In this document: one piece after another, positions 7,345 through 13,723 of the stretch
Layout: every line of letters begins with the position of its first letter
Position numbering within the stretch: the stretch's first letter is position 1
Origin: Actinomycetes bacterium
GTDB taxonomy: Bacteria; Actinomycetota; Coriobacteriia; Coriobacteriales; Eggerthellaceae
Length of the DNA stretch: 22,452 nucleotides
Assembly (NCBI GenBank): GCA_023429565.1
Contig: JAEZDJ010000056.1
Location: 1-22,452 of the forward strand
Reading direction: 5' to 3'
Position numbers and translations under genes: made by a program
Notes under the pieces: generated by a model
What the model was told of the DNA's origin: nothing
The model's input: the letters and a program-made list of their open reading frames with translations, nothing else
Database searches by the model: none

Positions 7345-7719
7345 ATGTTGGACATCATCATTTCGAACGCGAGCGACAGGCCGATTTATGAACAGATCTC
7401 CTCGCAGATGAAGCGCCTCATCATGGAGGGATCCCTTGGAGAAGGCACGCAGCTTCCCTCCATGCGCTCACTGGCAAACAGCTTGCACGTGAGCGTCATC
7501 ACGACAAAACGCGCCTATACCGACCTCGAAGCGCAGGGATTCATCGAAACCGTGCAGGGCAAGGGGAGTTTCGTCGCCGGAGGCAATCGAGAGTTCCTGC
7601 GCGAAGAACACCGACGGCGTATTGAGGAATTGCTGTCCCTCGCGATCGCCGAAGCTCGAAACGCCGGAATCGACCCTTCCGAGCTGTCCGACATGCTCGG
7701 CCTGCTCATGGAAGACTGA
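7345..7719 (+). CDS. GntR-family transcriptional regulator, YtrA subfamily
   Basis: This 124-residue protein is a minimal GntR regulator: winged helix-turn-helix at residues ~5-78 (RPIYEQISSQMKRLIMEG, QLPSMRSLANSLHVSVITTK, RAYTDLEAQGFIETVQGKGS) plus a short helical C-terminus (~80-124) for dimerisation and no large ligand domain. YtrA-type regulators repress neighbouring ABC-transporter operons that respond to cell-envelope stress such as lipid-II-binding antibiotics. The three genes after it are such a transporter, supporting that role. ATG 7345 is only 2 nt after AGGAG (7338-7342), so the TTG directly following (7348) could be the true start; the protein hardly changes. The gap to the ATPase gene is 40 bp, and all four genes read as one operon. 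Confidence 0.93.
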   Translation: MLDIIISNASDRPIYEQISSQMKRLIMEGSLGEGTQLPSMRSLANSLHVSVITTKRAYTDLEAQGFIETVQGKGSFVAGGNREFLREEHRRRIEELLSLAIAEARNAGIDPSELSDMLGLLMED

Positions 7720-7759
7720 ACCGGCAAGACCTATTCATCCACAAGGAAAGTGACGATTC

Positions 7760-8647
7760 ATGAGCGACTTGCTTCATGTGAAGAACCTGGAAAAACGCTA
7801 TGACGGCTTCACGCTGTCCTGCGCCGATCTCGCCGTGCCCGCCGGTGCCGTCGTTGGCTTCATCGGCAGCAATGGCGCCGGCAAAACAACCACCATCAAA
7901 TCCGTTCTCGGACTCATCCGGCCAGACAGCGGCTCCCTGCAATTGTTTGGAGAAGACGTCCTTGGCGCACCCCCATCGCGTCTCGCAGAGCTCAAGCAAC
8001 GCATAGGCGTAGTATTCGATTCCTGCTCATTTCCCGAGGAGATGTCGATCGAGGCCGTCGGGAGGCTCATGGCAGCCTGCTATGAAACCTGGAAGCCCTC
8101 GGCGTTTCAGGCACTCTTGCATGCCTTCTCACTGCCGCCAACCAAGACCGTGAAAGACTTGTCGCGGGGCATGGGCATGAAGCTGTCGCTCGCCTGCGCC
8201 TTGGCACACAACCCCGATCTCCTGATTCTCGATGAAGCCACCGCCGGCCTTGACCCCCTCGCTCGTGACGAGGCCCTCGACATGTTGCGCATGTACATGG
8301 ACGAGGCTGAACACGGCATCCTCATGTCCAGCCATATCACCAGCGACCTGGAAAAAATAGCCGATTACATCGTGTGCATCGACAAAGGGCGCATCGCCTT
8401 CTCGGTAGAAAAAGACGCCATCACCGACCTTGCCGGCATCGCCCGATGCCGAACGTCTGATTTCGAAACCATTGTCGCGAGCGGTTTCTTCGAACCAGGC
8501 GCCCTGCGTTACGAACGGAGCGGCTACGGCATCTCCGTGCTCATTCCCGACCGAATGGCGTTTGCCGCACGCTTTCCCGATATCGCGCTCGATCGCGCCG
8601 ACATCGATGCCTATTTGTCATTCCTGCTGAAAGGTGAGATCCGATGA
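7760..8647 (+). CDS. ABC transporter ATP-binding protein (YtrB/BcrA-like)
   Basis: The 295-residue ATPase has Walker A GSNGAGKTT (36-44), signature LSRGM (134-138, a variant of LSGGQ), Walker B LLILDE (154-159) followed by the D-loop AGLDP, and the switch His192 (SSHITSD). The Q-loop position reads VVFDSCSFPEEM, with Asp in place of the usual Gln, a pattern seen in YtrB/YxlF-like ATPases. It energises the two downstream membrane proteins, presumably exporting or removing an envelope-active compound or controlling a membrane component. The C-terminal ~70 residues are a family-specific extension. Its stop overlaps the start of the first permease (ATGA at 8644-8647), indicating translational coupling. 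The ribosome-binding site is AAGGAA ahead of ATG 7760. Confidence 0.94.
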   Translation: MSDLLHVKNLEKRYDGFTLSCADLAVPAGAVVGFIGSNGAGKTTTIKSVLGLIRPDSGSLQLFGEDVLGAPPSRLAELKQRIGVVFDSCSFPEEMSIEAVGRLMAACYETWKPSAFQALLHAFSLPPTKTVKDLSRGMGMKLSLACALAHNPDLLILDEATAGLDPLARDEALDMLRMYMDEAEHGILMSSHITSDLEKIADYIVCIDKGRIAFSVEKDAITDLAGIARCRTSDFETIVASGFFEPGALRYERSGYGISVLIPDRMAFAARFPDIALDRADIDAYLSFLLKGEIR

Positions 8648-9342
8648 AAGCAATGGTCGTGTCCGATCTTCTCGTCGCAAAGAAATACCTGCTGCCCCAA
8701 ATGGTCATTGGCATCCTCGTGGGCCTCTTCATCTCTGTGACGATGCAGAGCCTCTACGCAACCCTTCCCGCCATCGGCGTCATGATACCGTTCTCCATCG
8801 CGTTTACGATACTGTCCCTCGACGAACGCGATCACTGGGAGCAGTTTCGCCTTGCGCTGCCGCTCTCCCGCACCAACATCATGGTCGGCCGGTATGCAAG
8901 CCTCGCCGTCATCACTCTTTTCGGGCTGGCGGTGGGACTCCTGTCGACCGCAGTGCTTGTCGTTGCAGCAACCGTCCTGCCAACGGTTCCCCAGCTGACG
9001 AACCTGACGGCAGGCCTTTCGTGGGAGCCGGTCATGATGGTGAGCGCCGTGGCCCTTGCCATCGGCATGCTCATGCTGTCCGTCATCCTGCCCCTTGTCG
9101 CCCGCTTCGGCATGACAAAAGCCGTGCGGTTCGTTCCGCTCCTTATCATAGTCGGAGTGTTCTTCGCCTTCAGCAGCGGCGGCAACGAATCGGCACCCCA
9201 GCTGCTGGCAAACCTGGAAACATGGAGCCAAACCCCCGCCGGAGTGATTGGCATGGCCGCCGTGACACTGGTGGGCAGCGGCATCGTCTACACGCTCTCC
9301 GGAATCCTGTCAATCAAGCTGTATCAAAGGCGGGAATTCTGA
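8644..9342 (+). CDS. ABC-2 type permease, first paralogue
   Basis: A 232-residue membrane protein with about six hydrophobic segments, typical of the small ABC-2 permeases paired with YtrB-like ATPases. The cytoplasmic loop DERDHWEQFRLALPLSR (residues 60-76) is the most conserved-looking part and probably contacts the ATPase. The C-terminus ends KLYQRREF. It shares this loop at identical residue numbers, the following GRYASLAV segment, the ILPLVARFGMTKAVR segment and the C-terminal REF with the next gene, so the two are tandem duplicates that probably form a heterodimer. Start ATG 8644 overlaps the ATPase stop. Confidence 0.93.
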   Translation: MKAMVVSDLLVAKKYLLPQMVIGILVGLFISVTMQSLYATLPAIGVMIPFSIAFTILSLDERDHWEQFRLALPLSRTNIMVGRYASLAVITLFGLAVGLLSTAVLVVAATVLPTVPQLTNLTAGLSWEPVMMVSAVALAIGMLMLSVILPLVARFGMTKAVRFVPLLIIVGVFFAFSSGGNESAPQLLANLETWSQTPAGVIGMAAVTLVGSGIVYTLSGILSIKLYQRREF

Positions 9343-9356
9343 AGAGAGGAAGAGTC

Positions 9357-10064
9357 ATGAGAACAATGCTGCTTTCGGACCTGATGATGACTTCAAACTA
9401 TCTCCGACGCTTTTTCGTGCTTCTCGTTCTTTGTGTCGCAATAGCATCGTTCCTGATGAGGAACACGCCTTTGGTCATCGTTTTCGGAGGCAGCATCACT
9501 CCACTCGCCTTGCTGTCAACGCTTGTGATGTACGACGATCGCAATGGCTGGGAGGCATTCCGACTCGCGCTGCCCCTCTCCCGCCGCAACATCGTGTTCG
9601 GACGTTACGCGACCTTGGCTGTCGTCTGCCTCACGAGTACTGCTCTCTGCGCGTTCATTTATCTTACAGCCAGCGTTGCAATCCAATATGCGCCAGTTCT
9701 CGCCCAATCTGCTTTTCGTCCTGAGGAATTCGATTCCTCCGCCTTTACGCTCTGCGTCGCGAGCCCTCTTGTATTTTCGTTCGTGTTAACGGGCCTCATC
9801 CTCCCCCTTGTCGCCCGCTTTGGAATGACGAGATCCATTCGCTATATTCTCGCAGCAGGCATGGCTGGAACCACACTCCTTTTCAACCTCCGAACCATGA
9901 TCGACATCACACCCTTCATGCCTCTCGTCAGATATCTGTCGTCTACCGTTTCCACACTGGAGGGTGCACTCACGCTGTCAGGCGCCCTACTCTGCATTTC
10001 GGCAGCATTCTATCTCGCTTCAGCACACATTGCATCTCGCATGTACCGCAAGCGGGAGTTCTGA
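9357..10064 (+). CDS. ABC-2 type permease, second paralogue
   Basis: A 235-residue membrane protein with about six hydrophobic helices. Loop YDDRNGWEAFRLALPLSR ends at residue 76, as in the first permease; ILPLVARFGMTRSIRYI and C-terminal RMYRKREF also match. The start is ATG 9357, 14 bp after the first permease's stop, preceded by the purine-rich GAGAGGAAGAG. The same frame stays open far upstream across the first permease, but that extension is out of frame with the real gene there and is rejected. It is the last gene of the GntR-ABC operon. Confidence 0.92.
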   Translation: MRTMLLSDLMMTSNYLRRFFVLLVLCVAIASFLMRNTPLVIVFGGSITPLALLSTLVMYDDRNGWEAFRLALPLSRRNIVFGRYATLAVVCLTSTALCAFIYLTASVAIQYAPVLAQSAFRPEEFDSSAFTLCVASPLVFSFVLTGLILPLVARFGMTRSIRYILAAGMAGTTLLFNLRTMIDITPFMPLVRYLSSTVSTLEGALTLSGALLCISAAFYLASAHIASRMYRKREF

Positions 10065-10116
10065 ATATTCCAGCATGCCGCATCTATCATGATTGCGCCG
10101 TCATACCAGATAGCTG

Positions 10117-10198
10117 AACCTTGACGAGACGCAACCATGTTCACTTAAGGTTTCGAGTTTGCATCCCTTCATCTCCCCTTGTAAATGTAAGGCGGGGG
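10117..10198 (+). terminator. Weak hairpins after the ABC operon
   Basis: AACCTT (10117-10122) can pair with AAGGTT (10147-10152), and CCCCTT (10175-10180) with AAGG-C-GGGG (10189-10197, one bulged C, 8-nt loop). Neither is followed by a U-tract. They lie between the ABC operon and the GT51 promoter and may terminate or insulate; evidence is positional only. Confidence 0.25.
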
Positions 10199-10231
10199 CA
10201 AGCGATCGGTAAGGTTGCGTTAAGGTACGCT

Positions 10232-10240
10232 TGCTATAAC
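10232..10240 (+). promoter_or_regulatory. Extended -10 promoter of the GT51 gene
   Basis: TGC-TATAAC (TATAAC at 10235-10240) lies 35 bp before the ATG. The -35 region at 17 bp reads AGGTTG, a poor match. The predicted start is near 10247. Confidence 0.55.
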
Positions 10241-10275
10241 GGATACAGGAAAAAACTGCATCCGAAAGGGGCCTC

Positions 10276-11169
10276 ATGGCACGAAGAACCGGCTCGCCTG
10301 ACGGGAGGCGAAGCGCCGTGTCGCGCGACACGGCGCACTCCCGCTCTGGCGCCACGCGACACGGCGCTTCGCCTCCGGCACCGAGGCCCGTCCGATATTC
10401 AGCCCCCGTCCATTCGCACAAGTTCGGCGCGGCGGGCGTCATTGGACGCATGGCCATCGTCGCACTCCTGATTTTCACCCTGATGATTGTGTATTTCACG
10501 GCACGTGGCTTCTCCCTGTATCAAGAGGCCCTTTCGACGAAAGGGCTCGACGAGATGGCTTCTTCAATCGAGGGAACCTCCCTCTTCGTCACCGCAGCCG
10601 CATTACCCGAACTGTATCTGCAGGCGGTCGTGGCAGTCGAAGATCACCGCTTCTACACTCACCCCGGAGTTGATGCCATCGCCTGCCTCAGGGCGCTTGC
10701 CCACGACGTTCAGGCCGGTGCCATCGTCGAAGGAGGAAGCACCATCACGCAACAGCTGGCGAAGAACCAGTATTTCACGCAGGAACAGACACTGGAACGC
10801 AAAGTGGCTGAAATGTTCATGGCGGTTCACTTGGAGCAGCATTTCACCAAACAGAAGATACTGGAACTGTACGTGAATTCTATCTATTTCGGCGAAGGCC
10901 TCTACGGCATCGGCGCTGCGAGCCAAGGCTATTTTGACGTGGACGCAACCAAGCTCGACGCCTATGAGGCCACGCTGCTGGCGGGCATCCCAAACGCTCC
11001 CTCAGCCTACGCGCTCACCGATAACAGTGACCTCGCTCACGAGCGCCAGAAGCAGGTCGTCGAAAAACTGGTTGTCTATGATTACCTCGATAAAGCGGAC
11101 GCGCGTCATATTCTCAACAGCCCCGAATCTCGTCCTCGCACACACGAGAGAGCCCCCAGCCAGCCATGA
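10276..11169 (+). CDS. Monofunctional peptidoglycan glycosyltransferase (GT51)
   Basis: The enzyme polymerises lipid II into glycan strands at the outer face of the membrane. The 297-residue protein has a basic, Pro/Ser/Arg-rich cytosolic tail (1-58), one transmembrane helix (~59-77) and a GT51 domain (~95-265): VVAVEDHRFYTHPGVD with catalytic Glu122, EGGSTITQQLAKNQYF, ERKVAEMFMAVHLEQHFTK, ILELYVNSIYFGEGLYGIG and LLAGIPNAPSAY. It ends soon after, so there is no penicillin-binding transpeptidase domain; it resembles MtgA or an isolated PBP1 head. ATG 10276 has AAAGGGG 4 nt upstream. The tail is encoded by a GC-rich palindromic repeat (10304-10376) that looks inserted; ATG 10450 would remove it but has no ribosome-binding site. 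A GH25 hydrolase gene follows closely. Confidence 0.9.
   Translation: MARRTGSPDGRRSAVSRDTAHSRSGATRHGASPPAPRPVRYSAPVHSHKFGAAGVIGRMAIVALLIFTLMIVYFTARGFSLYQEALSTKGLDEMASSIEGTSLFVTAAALPELYLQAVVAVEDHRFYTHPGVDAIACLRALAHDVQAGAIVEGGSTITQQLAKNQYFTQEQTLERKVAEMFMAVHLEQHFTKQKILELYVNSIYFGEGLYGIGAASQGYFDVDATKLDAYEATLLAGIPNAPSAYALTDNSDLAHERQKQVVEKLVVYDYLDKADARHILNSPESRPRTHERAPSQP
10304..10376. repeat. Palindromic GC-rich repeat inside the GT51 gene start
   Basis: A perfect 22-bp inverted repeat (10304-10325 with 10355-10376) is separated by 29 bp. Its left arm also overlaps a perfect 24-bp self-complementary palindrome (10313-10336, core GTGTCGCGCGACAC), so the unit CGACACGGCGC appears twice in direct orientation (10326-10336 and 10357-10367) and once inverted. 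It is translated as residues ~10-34, a low-complexity segment. The design resembles REP/BIME-type or MITE-like repeats; no second copy occurs elsewhere in this window. Confidence 0.75.
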
Positions 11170-11236
11170 CGCTGTGTCTTCTGAGTTTTATGGTTATCCC
11201 CCGCCGCCGAATGCCGGCAGCGGACCTTTTGATAGC

Positions 11237-12079
11237 ATGACATCCATGGACACTGGAAAGCAAGCTGTTCGAGCGGCATCGCCCTTCCCGTCCGTGCGAC
11301 GCCTGCGTCGTGCGGCTCTCGTTGCGCTCGTTCTCATGACAGCCTGCGTTGCGCTCATCCTTCCCGCCTGCCAAAAGATCGACGAAACGCCCGAGGCGTA
11401 CACCAGTCCCTATGATTGGTCTGGCCTTGAACGAACGGGCGACCGTCTCGCCTATTACGAGGGCGGGGATTTGCGGTCTCAAATGGGCGTGGACGTTTCC
11501 AGCCATCAAGGCTCCATCGACTGGCAAGCGGTTGCCGACGACGGCATTGATTTCGCCATCGTCCGTGTGGGAAATCGTGGCTACACGGAGGGAACCCTCT
11601 CCGTCGACGAGCTATTTGCTCAAAACATCGACGGTGCCGCCGCGGCGGGACTCGAGACCGGAGCGTATTTCTTCTCTCAAGCCCTATCGGCGGATGAGGC
11701 CCGGGAAGAAGCCGACCTTGTTCTCGAACAGCTTGCGGGACGGCAGGTTGACCTCCCCATCGCGTACGACCACGAATCCGTAGCCGATTCCGCCGGACGC
11801 GCCAACCAGCTGGCCGGCGAAGACCTCGCCGTCTGTGCTCGGGCCTTCTGCGAACGCCTCGAAGCTGCTGGCTATGAGACCATGGTCTATGGCAATAAAC
11901 AAGACATCGCTCGCTTTGAAGGAGACACGCTGGACGATCGCCCCCGCTGGCTTGCCGAATACGACGTCGCTGTGCCCACGGCTCAGTTTGACTTTACCAT
12001 CTGGCAATACACCAACAATGGATCAATTGCGGGAATAGATACCGCAGTAGACCTCGACATCAGGTTTCTCATCGAGTAA
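11237..12079 (+). CDS. GH25 lysozyme-like muramidase, probable lipoprotein
   Basis: GH25 enzymes cleave the MurNAc-GlcNAc bond of peptidoglycan. The domain spans residues ~83-280: MGVDVSSHQGSIDW with Asp86, AIVRVGNRGYTEG, GAYFFSQA, PIAYDHES with Asp179 and Glu181 (the catalytic DxE), MVYGNK and the closing FTIWQYTNNGSIAGIDTAVDLD, all typical. The N-terminus is basic, then hydrophobic (26-44) and ends LILPAC, a near-fit lipobox with Cys45, so membrane anchoring as a lipoprotein is likely (Pro at -2 is unusual). The start is uncertain: ATG 11237 and ATG 11246 lack a Shine-Dalgarno, and an in-frame GTG at 11174 lies 5 bp past the GT51 stop; I prefer 11237 for the signal-peptide length. It is probably co-transcribed with the GT51 gene, pairing a wall polymerase with a hydrolase. 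Confidence 0.9.
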   Translation: MTSMDTGKQAVRAASPFPSVRRLRRAALVALVLMTACVALILPACQKIDETPEAYTSPYDWSGLERTGDRLAYYEGGDLRSQMGVDVSSHQGSIDWQAVADDGIDFAIVRVGNRGYTEGTLSVDELFAQNIDGAAAAGLETGAYFFSQALSADEAREEADLVLEQLAGRQVDLPIAYDHESVADSAGRANQLAGEDLAVCARAFCERLEAAGYETMVYGNKQDIARFEGDTLDDRPRWLAEYDVAVPTAQFDFTIWQYTNNGSIAGIDTAVDLDIRFLIE

Positions 12080-12158
12080 ATTATTAGATTCCAACCGCCC
12101 GCGTCGGATGATCAACCCCATCCTTTGCCGTATCGACATTCGAAGGAGCACCACCCGC

Positions 12159-13454
12159 ATGGACGAACCCCTCGCAACCTTAAGCGCCGCTGGGCGCCCG
12201 CTTCCCAAAAGATGGCTCATCATCATTGCCACCATTTGGACCGGACAGGCCGTGTCTATGATAACCAGCTATGCTGCAGGCTATGCGGTGGTCTGGTACA
12301 TTACCGAGACAACCGGCAGCGCCCTCATGCTGGCAGCCGCGAGCATCTGCGCCTACCTGCCGCAGGGACTGCTCTCCCCCTTTGGCGGCGTCATTGCTGA
12401 CAAATACAATCGAAAAACCGTCATGATCGTCGCCGACATGAGCGTCGGCATCGTGTCCCTTGGACTGGGCATCGCCATCCTGCTTGGGCAGACCTCGTTT
12501 GCGCTGCTCATGATATTGATTGTCGTTCGAAGCATCGGCCAGGCCTTTCATGGGCCAGCGATGATGGCGGCCATGCCGCTGCTCGTGCCCGAGAAGCACC
12601 TGCTGCGCATCAACACGCTCGATCAGCTGCTCATGAGCATTGCCTCCATCGGAGCACCGGCGTTCGGCATCTTTCTCTACACCACCATCGGATTTCATTC
12701 GGTGATGTTCCTCGATTTCGCCGGTGCGCTGGCTGCCGTGGCAGGCCTTGCCTTGGCGAAGATTCCCACGGTGGTCGACAAAGAAGCAGAAAACCAGCAC
12801 GTGCTTTCCAACCTTCACGACGGATGGAAAGCGCTGTCCTCCCATCGGGGGCTCGTGGTGCTCATCGTCGGCATCACGATCGGCATGATAACGTTCGCCC
12901 CGCTCGGTGCCATCTTTCCCCTGATGACCTACGATCATTTCAGCGGTGACGGTTACATGGCATCCATCGTCGAGGCGGCATTCGGGGGAGGCATGGTCGT
13001 CGGATCCGTCATTCTCATGATTTGGGGAGGCGGCAAACGGCTCGCAGGCCTCATCGCGATTGCGGCGATCATCGTTGGTGCCACGACGGCGGCTTGCGGG
13101 TTTTTGACACCGGACATGTTCCCAACCTTCGTCTCGCTCTGCGCCGTCATGGCCTTGGCTTGCGCATGGTTCAACGGACCTCTTGTCACCCTCATACAGC
13201 GAAACATACCGGAGGAGAAGACGGGACGCGTGCTCGGGCTTGCCATGGCAGCCATCGGCCTCGCCTCTCCAATAGGCATCGCTCTGGGAGGAATCACGGC
13301 CGAAGCCATAGGTGTCGCAGCTTTTTTCGTCGTAGATGGATTTATCTGCCTTGCCCTGGGGCTCCTGCTCTATCTTCCGAGAAGCGTGAGATCGCTCGAT
13401 CAAGAAAAGCCAACGATCTCGGGATCACCAGAGACCGCCGAGGAAAGCGTCTAG
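12159..13454 (+). CDS. MFS transporter, DHA3 (macrolide-efflux-like) type
   Basis: A 431-residue, 12-helix major facilitator resembling MefA/DHA3 exporters: N-terminal WLIIIATIWTGQAVSMITSY, then GYAVVWYITETTGSALMLAA, the motif A-like GGVIADKYNRKTVMIVADM after TM2, and ARSIGQAFHGPAMMAAMPLL-like sequence (VRSIGQAFHGPA) in TM4. Substrate is unknown; macrolides and other drugs are typical for relatives. The start is ATG 12159 with AAGGAG (12143-12148) 10 nt upstream; an in-frame ATG at 12108 would add 17 non-hydrophobic residues and has no ribosome-binding site. The TAG stop (13452-13454) lies within the terminal repeat of the MITE-like element that follows, so the last residues may have been changed by its insertion. 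Confidence 0.91.
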   Translation: MDEPLATLSAAGRPLPKRWLIIIATIWTGQAVSMITSYAAGYAVVWYITETTGSALMLAAASICAYLPQGLLSPFGGVIADKYNRKTVMIVADMSVGIVSLGLGIAILLGQTSFALLMILIVVRSIGQAFHGPAMMAAMPLLVPEKHLLRINTLDQLLMSIASIGAPAFGIFLYTTIGFHSVMFLDFAGALAAVAGLALAKIPTVVDKEAENQHVLSNLHDGWKALSSHRGLVVLIVGITIGMITFAPLGAIFPLMTYDHFSGDGYMASIVEAAFGGGMVVGSVILMIWGGGKRLAGLIAIAAIIVGATTAACGFLTPDMFPTFVSLCAVMALACAWFNGPLVTLIQRNIPEEKTGRVLGLAMAAIGLASPIGIALGGITAEAIGVAAFFVVDGFICLALGLLLYLPRSVRSLDQEKPTISGSPETAEESV

Positions 13455-13619
13455 GGAAGCGCTGATTAAAGCGGGGTCGTCGGCCGGGCGAGCCCGCTTC
13501 TTGCTGGGCGGGCGAAGAAACCGCAGGCGTGCTGGCAGAACGCCGAGGATTTCTGAGCCTGATCCAGCGGGAAACCGGCCGGCTGGACGGCATGCCGAGC
13601 TAATCGGCGTTTCTCTAAG
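13450..13619. mobile_element. Possible MITE-like element with imperfect terminal inverted repeats
   Basis: The left end (13450-13468, TCTAGGGAAGCGCTGATTA) and the complement of the right end (13601-13619, CTTAGAGAAACGCCGATTA) match at 14 of 19 positions, and all five mismatches are transitions. The 170-bp unit is non-coding, GC-rich inside, and lies exactly between the MFS stop codon and the uvrB terminator. Ends of this kind (GGAAGCGCTGATTAA-like) recall termini of IS elements. No clear target duplication is seen. Confidence 0.5.
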
Positions 13620-13675
13620 CAAACAATGGGCCAGACGCAGTCGACAGACAAACGAGCACGTGCGTTTCATTTCGA

Positions 13676-13722
13676 ACAAACAATTGAGCCTCGATGCATT
13701 GAGAACACATGGAGGCTCAATT
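13676..13722 (-). terminator. Rho-independent terminator of uvrB
   Basis: On the minus strand, right after the uvrB stop, AATTGAGCCTC (13722-13712) pairs perfectly with GAGGCTCAATT (13692-13682), with a 19-nt loop, and is followed by GTTTGTT. The 11-bp stem and T-rich tail fit an intrinsic terminator. Confidence 0.8.
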
Positions 13723-13723
13723 C

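Noticed and set aside
8634..9356. Long open frame overlapping the first permease and continuous with the second
   Set aside because: It is out of frame with a clearly conserved permease, is Arg/His/Pro-rich as expected for a shifted GC-rich frame, and a better start with ribosome-binding site exists at 9357.
10934..11236. N-terminal extension of the GH25 frame
   Set aside because: It overlaps the GT51 gene in another frame and has no signal peptide or domain; the basic-hydrophobic signal begins after 11237.
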